This document shows, in pieces, positions 19,127-27,597 of a stretch of DNA of 64,000 nt (positions are counted from its first letter, which is position 1; each line of letters starts with the position of its first letter). Made by a program: the position numbers and the translations under genes. The notes beneath the pieces were generated by a model, which ran no database searches, had not been told where the DNA came from, and worked only from the letters and a program-made list of their open reading frames with translations. This DNA comes from an uncultured Bacteroides sp. (GTDB lineage Bacteria; Bacteroidota; Bacteroidia; Bacteroidales; Bacteroidaceae), in contig NZ_CAUCSQ010000012.1 in NCBI RefSeq assembly GCF_958445495.1, positions 45,932 through 109,931 of the forward strand, written 5' to 3'.

Positions 19127-20050
19127 ATGGACTACACAATTATTGATGCACACGCCCATTTGTGGCTGCGGCAAGATACGGTCGTAGACGGGCTGCCTGT
19201 CCGTACGCTGGAAAACGGGCGTTCGGAATTTATGGGAGAGATTCGGCAGATGGTTCCGCCTTTTATGACAGACGGAGTGAATAGCGCGGAAATCTTTCTG
19301 TCGAACATGGACTATGCGCAGGTAGCTGCCGCCGTGATAACGCAAGAGTTTATCGACGGTATTCAGAATGATTATCTGGCGGAAGTCGTTGCCCGTTACC
19401 CTGACCGTTTCTTTGTTTGCGGGATGTGCGAGTTCCGCAAACCGGGATTTCTGGAACAGGCGAAAGAACTTATTGCAAAAGGCTTTAAAGCCATCAAAAT
19501 CCCCGCACAGCGTCTTTTATTGAAAGAAGGGCGGGTGATGCTGAATAATGAAGAAATGATGAAGATGTTCCGCTATATGGAAGAGAAAGGCGTCATGCTT
19601 TCCATCGATTTGGCGGATGGAGCTACGCAGGTCTCTGAGATGGAGGAAATTATCCAGGAGTGTCCCCGGTTGAAAATTGCTGTCGGGCATTTTGGCATGG
19701 TGACACGTCCCGGTTGGAAAGAACAAATCCGTTTGGCGCGCCATCCCAATGTCAGGATTGAATCCGGCGGAATCACCTGGCTTTTCAATGACGAGTTCTA
19801 TCCTTTTAAGGGAGCGGTACGGGCGATTCGTGAGGCTGCGGAACTGGTCGGAATGGAAAAGCTGATGTGGGGTTCGGATTATCCTCGTACGATTACGGCT
19901 ATCACTTATAAGATGTCTTACGATTTTGTGGTGAAGTCTTCCGAGTTGACGGAAGGCGAGAAGAGCCTTTTCCTGGGAGAAAATGCCCGGAAGTTCTACG
20001 GGTTTGCAGAACTTCCCGTGCTTCCTTATATCAAAAACATGTCTGAATAA
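19127..20050 (+). CDS. Amidohydrolase-superfamily lactonase, probable L-galactono-lactonase
   Basis: 307 aa. The N-terminal metal motif is IIDAHAHLW (H9, H11) and the C-terminal catalytic Asp lies in WGSDYPRT (D251), as in cog3618/cog2159 sugar lactonases. It starts 15 nt after the reductase gene and would open the lactone made by that enzyme to L-galactonate. An L-fuconolactonase role is possible, but no L-fuconate dehydratase or aldolase gene is nearby, which favours the L-galactose assignment. Confidence 0.82.
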   Translation: MDYTIIDAHAHLWLRQDTVVDGLPVRTLENGRSEFMGEIRQMVPPFMTDGVNSAEIFLSNMDYAQVAAAVITQEFIDGIQNDYLAEVVARYPDRFFVCGMCEFRKPGFLEQAKELIAKGFKAIKIPAQRLLLKEGRVMLNNEEMMKMFRYMEEKGVMLSIDLADGATQVSEMEEIIQECPRLKIAVGHFGMVTRPGWKEQIRLARHPNVRIESGGITWLFNDEFYPFKGAVRAIREAAELVGMEKLMWGSDYPRTITAITYKMSYDFVVKSSELTEGEKSLFLGENARKFYGFAELPVLPYIKNMSE

Positions 20051-20068
20051 GAAGAATACCGTCATACC

Positions 20069-21340
20069 ATGAAAAAAAATACATATACGATACCTCTGGC
20101 TTTGGTCTTCTGCCTTTTCTTCCTGTGGGCGATAAGCAGCAACCTGCTTCCTACCATGATACGGCAATTGATGAAGACTTGCGAACTGAATACTTTTGAG
20201 GCTTCTTTCACGGAAACCGCCTATTGGCTTGCCTATTTCATCTTTCCCATCCCGATAGCCATGTTTATGAAACGCTACAGTTATAAGGCGGGGATTATTT
20301 TCGGGCTTATCCTGGCGGCTATCGGAGGCTTGCTCTTTTTCCCGGCCGCCATTTTGAAAGAGTACTGGGCTTATCTCGGCATTTTCTTCATTATCGCTAC
20401 CGGAATGTGTTTTCTGGAAACGGCTGCCAATCCGTATGTTACGGTCTTGGGGGAGTCCGAAACAGCCCCTCGCCGGTTGAACCTGGCGCAGTCTTTCAAC
20501 GGGTTGGGAGCTTTTATAGCCGCCATGTTCCTGAGTAAACTGATTCTTAGCGGGAACCATTATACACGTGAGACGCTTCCTGCCGATTATCCGGGCGGGT
20601 GGCAGGCTTATATTCAATTGGAAACGGATGCCATGAAGCTTCCTTACCTGATACTGGCTTTGCTGCTTATCGCCATCGCCGTCGTGTTCGTCTTTTCAAA
20701 GTTGCCTAAGATTGGAGATGAAGGGACGGATGCTTCGGAGGGGGCGGAACTTGCCGGGAAGAGAGAAAAACTGATTGATTTTAATGTGTTGAAACGCTCG
20801 CATTTGCGTTGGGGAGTGATTGCCCAGTTCTTTTATAACGGAGGGCAGACGGCGATAAACAGCCTGTTTCTGGTTTACTGCTGTACTTATGCCGGGTTGC
20901 CGGAAGACACGGCAACCACTTTCTTCGGATTGTATATGCTTGCTTTCCTTTTGGGGCGTTGGATAGGTACGGGACTGATGGTGAAATTCCGTCCGCAGGA
21001 TATGTTGCTGGTTTATGCTTTGATGAATATTCTTTTGTGCGGAGTCGTAATGGCATGGGGAGGTATGGTCGGGCTGTATGCGATGTTGGCTATTTCTTTT
21101 TTCATGTCTATCATGTATCCCACGCAGTTTTCATTGGCCCTGAAAGGATTGGGGAACCAGACGAAGAGCGGTTCGGCTTTTCTGGTGATGGCTATTGTCG
21201 GCAATGCTTGTTTGCCCCAGTTGACGGCTTATTTCATGCACGCTAACGAACATGTTTATTATGTGGCGTATGGTGTGCCGATGGTCTGTTTTGCCTTTTG
21301 CGCTTTTTACGGTTGGAAAGGCTATAAAGTTGTTGATTAA
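20069..21340 (+). CDS. MFS sugar permease of the FucP type
   Basis: 423 aa with about 12 membrane helices. The family motif NPYVTVLGESETAPRRLNLAQSFNGLG identifies the fucose/glucose-galactose permease branch, usually sugar/H+ symporters. L-galactose is L-fucose with a 6-hydroxyl, so a FucP relative is a natural L-galactose importer. It lies 18 nt after the lactonase gene and 24 nt before the dehydrogenase gene, so it shares their transcript. Confidence 0.88.
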   Translation: MKKNTYTIPLALVFCLFFLWAISSNLLPTMIRQLMKTCELNTFEASFTETAYWLAYFIFPIPIAMFMKRYSYKAGIIFGLILAAIGGLLFFPAAILKEYWAYLGIFFIIATGMCFLETAANPYVTVLGESETAPRRLNLAQSFNGLGAFIAAMFLSKLILSGNHYTRETLPADYPGGWQAYIQLETDAMKLPYLILALLLIAIAVVFVFSKLPKIGDEGTDASEGAELAGKREKLIDFNVLKRSHLRWGVIAQFFYNGGQTAINSLFLVYCCTYAGLPEDTATTFFGLYMLAFLLGRWIGTGLMVKFRPQDMLLVYALMNILLCGVVMAWGGMVGLYAMLAISFFMSIMYPTQFSLALKGLGNQTKSGSAFLVMAIVGNACLPQLTAYFMHANEHVYYVAYGVPMVCFAFCAFYGWKGYKVVD

Positions 21341-21364
21341 TTAAATTTATTTGAGACATATAAA

Positions 21365-22381
21365 ATGAAAGCAGTTCAAATTGTCAATCCCTCCGAGATG
21401 AAGGTGGTTGAGCTGGAGAAACCGGTTGCCGGTTCCGGTGAAGTGTTGGTGAAAATCAAGTATGTGGGTTTTTGCGGTTCCGACCTGAATACTTTTCTGG
21501 GACGTAACCCGATGGTGAAGTTGCCGGTGATTCCGGGACATGAGGTCGGTGCGGTAATCGAGGAGGTCGGACCGGGTGTTCCGGCCGGTTTTGAAAAAGG
21601 GATGAGTGTGACGTTGAATCCGTACACCAATTGCGGCAAGTGCGCTTCCTGCCGGAATGGGCGTGTCAATGCGTGCGAGCACAATGAGACGTTGGGGGTG
21701 CAGCGGAATGGGGTCATGTGTGAATATGCCGTCTTGCCTTGGACGAAGATTATTCCGGCCGGCGATATCTCTTCGCGTGACTGTGCGCTGATTGAGCCTA
21801 TGAGTGTCGGGTTTCATGCGGTTTCCCGTGCGCGGGTGGTCGATAATGAGTATGTGATGGTAATCGGTTGCGGCATGATTGGCATCGGTGCGATTGTGCG
21901 TGCCGCTTTGAGAGGGGCAACGGTGATTGCTGTCGATTTGGATGATGAGAAACTGCAACTGGCGAAGAGAGTCGGTGCGTCTTATGTGATTAATTCCAAA
22001 ACGGAGAACGTGCATGAGCGAATGCAGGAGATAACGGAAAGATTGGGGGCCGATGTCGTGATTGAAGCTGTCGGCAGCCCGGTGACTTACGTAATGGCGG
22101 TAGATGAAGCCGGTTTTACGGGACGTGTGGTCTGTATCGGTTATGCCAAGAGTGAAGTGGCTTTTCAAACGAAGCTCTTTGTACAGAAAGAATTGGATAT
22201 CCGCGGTTCCAGAAATGCGTTGCCGGAAGATTTTCGTGCGGTCATTCATTATATGAAAGAAGGAAATTGCCCGGTAGAAGAATTGATATCGAAGATTGTA
22301 AAGCCGGAGAACGCCTTGGATGCCATGAAAGAGTGGACTGCCAATCCGGGAAAAGTGTTCCGTATTTTGGTGGAATTCTGA
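21365..22381 (+). CDS. Zinc-dependent alcohol dehydrogenase, probable L-galactonate 5-dehydrogenase
   Basis: 338 aa of the medium-chain dehydrogenase family. The catalytic zinc site is C37 (VGFCGSD) with H59-E60 (GHEVG). The structural zinc cysteines are C90, C93, C96 and C104. The Rossmann motif is GCGMIGIGAI, with an acidic residue in AVDLDD that favours NAD+. In the proposed pathway it oxidises L-galactonate to D-tagaturonate, which enters hexuronate catabolism; the later enzymes are not in this window. Last gene of the operon. Confidence 0.85.
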   Translation: MKAVQIVNPSEMKVVELEKPVAGSGEVLVKIKYVGFCGSDLNTFLGRNPMVKLPVIPGHEVGAVIEEVGPGVPAGFEKGMSVTLNPYTNCGKCASCRNGRVNACEHNETLGVQRNGVMCEYAVLPWTKIIPAGDISSRDCALIEPMSVGFHAVSRARVVDNEYVMVIGCGMIGIGAIVRAALRGATVIAVDLDDEKLQLAKRVGASYVINSKTENVHERMQEITERLGADVVIEAVGSPVTYVMAVDEAGFTGRVVCIGYAKSEVAFQTKLFVQKELDIRGSRNALPEDFRAVIHYMKEGNCPVEELISKIVKPENALDAMKEWTANPGKVFRILVEF

Positions 22382-22538
22382 TTCGTCTGTTTCAAGCGGG
22401 GCAAATGTGCTGAACTTGAGACGCCTCTGGGAAAGCGGCGGATTGTGATTGGATGTGTATTATTGAATTAATACATCAAAGGAAGGCTCGAATGGATTTT
22501 GAGGATAAAAATCTTACGGCTTGCTTTTTCAGGATAAA

Positions 22539-22590
22539 GTCTCCTTGTCTGTTTCCGGCATTATGATGAGCCGGGATTAGGCAAGGAGAT
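22539..22590 (+). terminator. Long hairpin, possible terminator of the L-galactose operon
   Basis: GTCTCCTTGTCT (22539-22550) pairs with AGGCAAGGAGAT (22579-22590) with two G-U pairs, enclosing an inner CCGGC/GCCGG stem (22555-22559 with 22570-22574). TTCTTATT overlaps and follows its 3' end. The tail is not a clean T-run, so terminator function is only likely. Confidence 0.45.
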
Positions 22591-22700
22591 TCTTATTAAC
22601 AGGCAAGTAGCCGTCCTTAATCGGTGCACTGCACTGAAAAACGCTTTTGCTGTGGACCGTATTTTGTTTCATCCTGTTGGAACACTTTATCCTATTCTAT

Positions 22701-22847
22701 GAAACACTTGTTTCAATAGCTTGAAACTAGAGTTTCATGCGCTTGAAACTTTAGTTTCGTTTAAGAGGAAACTACAGTTTCTTGCTTATGGAACTACAGT
22801 TTCTAACTGTTGAAACTATAGTTTCTCGCCGTTGAAACTTCCGTTCC
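22701..22847. repeat. Array of seven 14-bp palindromes at 22-bp period
   Basis: Units start at 22701, 22723, 22745, 22768, 22790, 22812 and 22834 (steps 22, 22, 23, 22, 22, 22). The consensus is GAAACT-NN-AGTTTC. Units 2, 3, 4 and 6 have perfect arms. Unit 1 is GAAACA-CT-TGTTTC, where both arms changed together and the dyad survived. Unit 5 (GGAACT) and unit 7 (CGTTCC) are imperfect. The 8-9 bp spacers differ from one another, so the palindromes, not the whole 22-mer, look conserved. A 22-bp step places all centres roughly on one face of the helix. Function unknown; a protein-binding array is my best guess. Confidence 0.9.
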
Positions 22848-22911
22848 CCTTATTTGTCTGTAAAATGACGCTTGCCCGGTTGTCAGCACGTTGGTGGTTA
22901 CCGATTATTGA

Positions 22912-23763
22912 TTATGGCTGTCCGGTTAGACCGGTATGATACCGGATTAATCCTTCCATCGGGCTTTGGAGAATCTTGCCGGTCATGACCCCGGTTTCTT
23001 GGGCGGCTTCCTGCAATATTTCCTTGTAACAGTAGGCTATCGAGCCGATGAAGTGGGCGGGATAATGCAGATAATCATATTGCATCACATTTCTTCGCAG
23101 GAAAGCGGTGAAGCTGTCGAGGACTAACCGGCGGATGCCGGGTTCTTCCAGATGTTGCGCCAGAAAAGGGGAGAGGCTCGCCAGAAAGCGGTTAGGGAAG
23201 GGCTGACGGTAAACCCTGTCTATGATTTCGGGGGGTGTCAGCCCGAACTGTTTCAGAAAAGCTTCTTTGACGGCGGCCGGAAGTTGGTTTTTCAGAATGT
23301 CTCCTACCAGTAATTTCCCCAGGACTGCCCCGCTGCCTTCATCGCCTAGTATGAATCCCAAAGGGGAAATGTTGTTCACGATTTCTTTTCCGTCGTAGAA
23401 GCAGGAATTGGAACCGGTTCCCAGAATACAGGCGATACCCGCCTCACGGCCGCATAGTCCGCGGGCGGCGGCCAACATGTCCGAATGAGCTTTGATATTT
23501 CCGGTAACAGGCAGGCTGCCGGAAATTGCCCGCCGGAGGACGGGCGCTTTTTCCGGTGTGCATCCCGCACCGTAGAAATGGACTGAATGGATGGTTCCTT
23601 CCGGTAACTGAGGCAAAAGGGCATGTGCCAGTTCTTGCCGTATTTCTTCTTCCGACTGGAAAAAAGGGTTAATTCCTTTCGTCCGGATTTGCTTGACGGG
23701 CGTATTATTGAGTATGACGCACCAATGGGTTTTGGTAGAACCGCTGTCTGCGATGAGTATCAT
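22912..23763 (-). CDS. BadF/BadG-type sugar kinase (amino-sugar kinase-like)
   Basis: 283 aa. ASKHA-fold ATP-binding motifs are visible: ADSGSTKTHW at the N-terminus, CILGTGSNSCFYDG, LGDEGSGAVLG, and the adenosine motif FIGSIAYCY. This family includes N-acetylglucosamine kinases and bacterial N-acetylmuramic acid kinases. The gene overlaps the preceding membrane-protein gene by 4 bp (stop and start share ATGA), and the operon also encodes an AmpG-like permease and a SpoIID-like protein, so phosphorylation of a wall-derived amino sugar is plausible. The exact substrate is not shown by the sequence. Confidence 0.82.
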   Translation of the reverse strand: MILIADSGSTKTHWCVILNNTPVKQIRTKGINPFFQSEEEIRQELAHALLPQLPEGTIHSVHFYGAGCTPEKAPVLRRAISGSLPVTGNIKAHSDMLAAARGLCGREAGIACILGTGSNSCFYDGKEIVNNISPLGFILGDEGSGAVLGKLLVGDILKNQLPAAVKEAFLKQFGLTPPEIIDRVYRQPFPNRFLASLSPFLAQHLEEPGIRRLVLDSFTAFLRRNVMQYDYLHYPAHFIGSIAYCYKEILQEAAQETGVMTGKILQSPMEGLIRYHTGLTGQP

Positions 23764-24875
23764 ATCTTAATGTATATTTTCTTTTTATATAGTAAGTATC
23801 CTATTACCCAGTTGAGCAGGACAAATAATAAAGCGTAGGCAAGAGAACCGCCTGCATTTCCGAAAACGGGCTGGAGGGCGCCTGCATAAAAAGCCTGTTG
23901 TAAAGAGAGGCTTTCTCCCCGGCTAGTGACGGTGATGATGCCGAGTAGGATGGCGAGCACGTCTGCCAGTACATAGATGAAGAGGGGATTTACTCCGAAT
24001 GATTCGAAGAAACGGCTCCATTTCTTATATCCTTTGATGTCGATTATCCATACGAGCAGGGCTAAAAAGCTGGAACCCAATCCGCAAGTGACCAGAACGA
24101 AAGTAGGAGACCATATCTTTTTATTGAACGGACATCCGTAACTGAGCAGGAAACCGGCAAAGGTGAGGACTGTTCCGATGAGGAAAAGCCGTTCCAGCTT
24201 TTCTCTTATGTCTTTTGTTTCCATCAGTAGTCTGCCTACGCAAAAACCTATCAATACATGGGCGACGGAAGGAATGGTACTTAGCAATCCCTCCGGGTCG
24301 ATGTGGTTGTCCTGGTACATGTGCGCGTCTCCCAAGATGCTGCGGTCGATGATGGAAAGTAGGTTGGTTTCATTATAGGCGAATCCGTTGCCGGTAATGA
24401 GAATGATGAAATAGCCTGCCAGAAGCGCAATGATTAAATAAGGAATGTATTTGTGTTTGAGGAGTAAGGCGATGAAAGCCGTTGCGCCATAACATAGCGC
24501 GAGCCGTTGCATCACTCCCAGAATACGTATCTGTTCCAACGGAAACGGGTCGTGGGTGTAACAAGACAGGGCGAACCAGTTGATGGCGATTCCGATGCAG
24601 AAAATGACGACGGTTCTTTTGATGATTTTCAGGGCGGCGGGGGTGTTGAATATGAAATCATATTTTCTAAGTGAGATATAGGTGGAGATTCCCATGATAA
24701 ACATAAAGAAAGGGAAAACCAGGTCTGTGGGGGTCAGGCCGTTCCACCGGGCATGTTGGAGAGGTGCATATACATATTCCCATGACCCTGGGTTGTTGAC
24801 CAGAATCATTCCGGCGATGGTGATGCCCCGCATTACGTCGAGTGCCAGTAAACGTTTGTTGCTTGTTACATTCAT
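23760..24875 (-). CDS. NagX/HGSNAT-like integral membrane protein (DUF5009 type)
   Basis: 371 aa with about ten membrane helices. The N-terminus RLLALDVMRGITIAGMILVNNPGSW and the following RWNGLTPTDLVFPFFMFIMGIS are the signature of the heparan-alpha-glucosaminide N-acetyltransferase catalytic family, called NagX in amino-sugar operons. The eukaryotic relative moves acetyl groups across a membrane onto glucosamine. In bacteria the role is poorly known. Its position between a sugar kinase and an AmpG-like permease suggests acetylation or transport of an amino sugar. Confidence 0.8.
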   Translation of the reverse strand: MNVTSNKRLLALDVMRGITIAGMILVNNPGSWEYVYAPLQHARWNGLTPTDLVFPFFMFIMGISTYISLRKYDFIFNTPAALKIIKRTVVIFCIGIAINWFALSCYTHDPFPLEQIRILGVMQRLALCYGATAFIALLLKHKYIPYLIIALLAGYFIILITGNGFAYNETNLLSIIDRSILGDAHMYQDNHIDPEGLLSTIPSVAHVLIGFCVGRLLMETKDIREKLERLFLIGTVLTFAGFLLSYGCPFNKKIWSPTFVLVTCGLGSSFLALLVWIIDIKGYKKWSRFFESFGVNPLFIYVLADVLAILLGIITVTSRGESLSLQQAFYAGALQPVFGNAGGSLAYALLFVLLNWVIGYLLYKKKIYIKI

Positions 24876-24914
24876 GACTGTTATTTTTTAGTGTGTTGAA
24901 TCGGTAAGTAGGTT

Positions 24915-26198
24915 TTATTGTTTCTTTCCGAAAGACTCGTCCAACCGGTTGCGAATCATTAATGAGGCGGCAATGCCGGGAAGGGTGCAGATGCAAACCC
25001 ATATAAAGAAACCGGTATATCCGAGGTATTCCTGTATCCATCCTGCGGGCATGCCCGGAAGCATCATGCCGAGTGCCATAAATCCGGTTCCGATGGCATA
25101 ATGGGCGGTCCGGTGTTCGCCTTCTGCAATATAAATCAGGTAGAGCATGTAGGCGGTGAAGCCGAAACCGTAGCCCAACTGCTCGACGGCTACGCAGATA
25201 GTTATGAATAAGGCATTGTCCGGAGTGGCGGCGGCCATCCATACGTATAGCAGGTCGGGGATGTTGATAGCCAGTGCCATGGGTAATATCCATTTTCTGA
25301 ACCCGTCGCGCGAAACGAGGAAGCCGCTGATGATTCCGCCGGCTAACAGGGCTATGACGCCTATCGTGCCGTAAATCATTCCGACTGTCGAAGTTGATAG
25401 TGCCAGCCCGCCTTTTTCGGGTGTATCCAGTAAAAACGGGGAGGTGATTTTGGCTAATTGCGATTCTCCCAGCCGGTAGGTGAGCAGGAAAAAGAGCATA
25501 AGGCCCGAATTCCCTTTTTTGAAGAATGTGACGAAGGTCAGGAGAAAGTCTTCCAATAGCTTGCTTGCCGTAAGTCCGGGACGTTTGATGTCGGAATCGG
25601 GGTGGGGGAGGATGTACCGGTGATAGAGGGTAAGGGCCAGAAATAATCCTGCAAGGAGATAGAAGGTGACGCTCCAGGCAAGGGGGATATTGTTCCGGGA
25701 TGTTTCCAACCATCCTGCCAGCATGACGAGAATGCCTTGTCCGAAGATGTTGGCAAGCCGGTAGAATGTGTTCCGGATGCCGACGAAGAAAGATTGTTCT
25801 TTGTTGTTGAGCCCGAACATGTAGAATCCGTCCGCAGCGATGTCATGTGTGGCTGAACTGAATGCGAGCAGCCAGAAAAAGGCAAGGGTGAACTGTACGT
25901 AATGTGCGGTGGGGATAAAGAAGGCTATGCCTGCAAATCCGGCGGCGATGAACCCTTGCATGGCGATAACCCAGGAACGCTTGGTCTTTACCAAGTCGAC
26001 GAACGGGCTCCAAAGCGGTTTGACGGTCCAAGGAAGATAGAGCCAGGAGGTGTAAAGGGCTATTTCGGTATTGGACAGTCCCAGGCGTTTATACATGATA
26101 ACGGCGATAGTCATTACGGCTACATAGGGTAATCCTTCCGCGAAGTAGAGGGTCGGAATCCAGCTCCAGGGATTTCTTTTTATAGGGTGTGTTGCCAT
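24915..26198 (-). CDS. AmpG-like MFS permease
   Basis: About 427 aa from ATG 26198 (MATHPIKRNPWSWIPTLYFAEGLPY); ATG 26207 is equally possible. The frame extends further upstream into the SpoIID-like gene, which I do not accept as coding. About 12 membrane helices with AmpG-type motifs: YFAEGLPYVAVMTIAVIMYKRLGL, LYLPWTVKPLWSPFVDLVKTKRSWV, SSATHDIAADGFYMFGL. AmpG permeases import anhydro-muropeptides for wall recycling. The neighbouring SpoIID-like and sugar-kinase genes support that role here. Confidence 0.85.
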   Translation of the reverse strand: MATHPIKRNPWSWIPTLYFAEGLPYVAVMTIAVIMYKRLGLSNTEIALYTSWLYLPWTVKPLWSPFVDLVKTKRSWVIAMQGFIAAGFAGIAFFIPTAHYVQFTLAFFWLLAFSSATHDIAADGFYMFGLNNKEQSFFVGIRNTFYRLANIFGQGILVMLAGWLETSRNNIPLAWSVTFYLLAGLFLALTLYHRYILPHPDSDIKRPGLTASKLLEDFLLTFVTFFKKGNSGLMLFFLLTYRLGESQLAKITSPFLLDTPEKGGLALSTSTVGMIYGTIGVIALLAGGIISGFLVSRDGFRKWILPMALAINIPDLLYVWMAAATPDNALFITICVAVEQLGYGFGFTAYMLYLIYIAEGEHRTAHYAIGTGFMALGMMLPGMPAGWIQEYLGYTGFFIWVCICTLPGIAASLMIRNRLDESFGKKQ

Positions 26199-26214
26199 GT
26201 CATTCATTCGGATT

Positions 26215-27597
26215 TTATTCGTATTGTTTTTCCAAGGTACTGCCGGGATAATAGTGGGACAGTATTTCTTCATATTTATAGCCTTGCGCTCCCATTACGG
26301 CAGCGCCGATTTGGCAGAGTCCTACCCCGTGTCCCCAGCCGGCTCCGGTGAGGATGAACCGGGACGGTATTCTTTTTTCGTCTTTTTCGCCGTATTCTTT
26401 GTCGATGACGAAAGCGGAGCTGTAAAGATGGGAATCCGACAGGATACGGCGTATTTCCAGTTCTTTCCCGACGGTGAGCGTCCGCAGGGTTCCTGCTATT
26501 TTCAACCGGACGAGGCGTCCGGAAGTTCCCCGTTCTACGGGGATTAGGTCTGTGATTTGTCCGAAATCGATTCCTGAACGCCGGCGGAGCAGTCTTGAAA
26601 GCTCCTGTTGGGAGTAACAGACTTTCCAACGGTAGAAATCGCTTGTTTCCCGGTCATAGTTGTTCAATACCTGGCTTAGGATTTTCTTATCCTGTGTGTG
26701 GCAGAACGCGACGGGCGAGCTGCGTATCCATTTGTCTGCTTCTGCTTCGACGGTCAGGTCGGGAAGTTGCTTTTCTGTCTGGCTGTCCCGTTGTCCGGCG
26801 AGGTATGGGTGTTTCACGTTTTCCCAACAATTCTGGAATTCTTCGAAAGCTCCTCCGCAACATTTGGAGAACCGGGTATCGCAAATCGTACCTTCATACG
26901 TCAGCACTTCTCCCCTGGTAGCGGTGACTGCTTCGACGGCTTGCGGCGTTGAGGCTCGCGTAATTCCCTGATAGCGTTGGCAGTGGTCGTCGGCACATAC
27001 GTCAAAGTGGGTGTGTGCCTCCCGGCCGTACCATTTGATGATTTGGGAACCGGGGATTGAAGGCGGGATATCGGTTACGTTGCGGGCGGACGAAGGTTTT
27101 GCCGGTTCTTCATTTCTTGTTTTCAGTTCTTTGTTTTTCCCTTTTCCGTCTTTCGGTTTCAGTTTTTCAAGCAACCAGCTTCGGGAAATGACGGCATGGG
27201 CTTTCAATAGTTCCAATGAGGCTGTCGCACTCATTTCCGATGAAATCACGCTGGTAAGGTATTCTTCGACCGGAATCACGTTGATTGCGGTCAGTTGCTC
27301 TTTTTCGACGATAATCTTTAGTTTCCCTTTGAATTTCTGGGGTTCTTTGCGTTCCCAATGGAAGTTGATGCCGATTGTGACGTTTTTCAGTTCAAAGAAA
27401 GTGCGGGCGGTTTCTTGCCGGGGGATGAAAGATAATTCGGCGTATTCTTTTTCCTGCCAGCAGATTTTACCGTTCCGGCAAACTGCTTTCTGCACACCGG
27501 AGCTTTCCGTCCCGTCGGAGGAAATGAATCTTTCCGGAAAAAAGAATTCAATCTCTTTCCCGGAAAGGATGCCGACTGTTATTTGAGGTTCTTGCAT
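26215..27597 (-). CDS. SpoIID/LytB-domain protein, peptidoglycan-acting
   Basis: 460 aa. The SpoIID core is clear: VIPVEEYLTSVISSEMSATASLELLKAHAVISRSW, then YEGTICDTRFSKCCGGAFEEFQNCWE, and the C-terminal GAGWGHGVGLCQIGAAVMGAQGYKYEEILSHYYPGSTL. SpoIID proteins are lytic transglycosylases or amidase enhancers acting on glycan strands. An insertion near residues 150-185 (Lys- and Glu-rich) looks like a linker. No convincing signal peptide is visible at the N-terminus MQEPQITVGILSGKEIEF, which is odd for a wall enzyme. The gene overlaps the end of the upstream glycosyltransferase gene by 19 nt. Confidence 0.85.
   Translation of the reverse strand: MQEPQITVGILSGKEIEFFFPERFISSDGTESSGVQKAVCRNGKICWQEKEYAELSFIPRQETARTFFELKNVTIGINFHWERKEPQKFKGKLKIIVEKEQLTAINVIPVEEYLTSVISSEMSATASLELLKAHAVISRSWLLEKLKPKDGKGKNKELKTRNEEPAKPSSARNVTDIPPSIPGSQIIKWYGREAHTHFDVCADDHCQRYQGITRASTPQAVEAVTATRGEVLTYEGTICDTRFSKCCGGAFEEFQNCWENVKHPYLAGQRDSQTEKQLPDLTVEAEADKWIRSSPVAFCHTQDKKILSQVLNNYDRETSDFYRWKVCYSQQELSRLLRRRSGIDFGQITDLIPVERGTSGRLVRLKIAGTLRTLTVGKELEIRRILSDSHLYSSAFVIDKEYGEKDEKRIPSRFILTGAGWGHGVGLCQIGAAVMGAQGYKYEEILSHYYPGSTLEKQYE

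Larger units (their letters stand above)
22382..22911. other. Large convergent intergenic region without a gene
   Basis: This 530-bp gap lies between two genes that end towards each other, so it holds no promoter for either. I find no credible coding frame. It contains a two-tier hairpin at 22539-22590 and the 22-bp-period palindrome array at 22701-22847. The rest is featureless to the eye. Confidence 0.7.

Noticed and set aside
19517..20617. Antisense 366-codon frame across the lactonase and permease genes
   Set aside because: It spans two well-supported genes on the other strand and has shadow-like composition (rich in His, Arg, Gln).
21347..22249. Antisense 300-codon frame in the Zn-dehydrogenase gene
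   Set aside because: The sense frame has all zinc ligands and the Rossmann motif; the antisense product is low-complexity.
22701..22847. CRISPR array
   Set aside because: Repeats of 14 bp with 8-9 bp spacers are far too short, and no cas genes are present.
24667..25713. Minus-strand 348-codon frame across the AmpG-like and NagX-like genes
   Set aside because: It is an out-of-frame shadow of two membrane proteins with clear family motifs.
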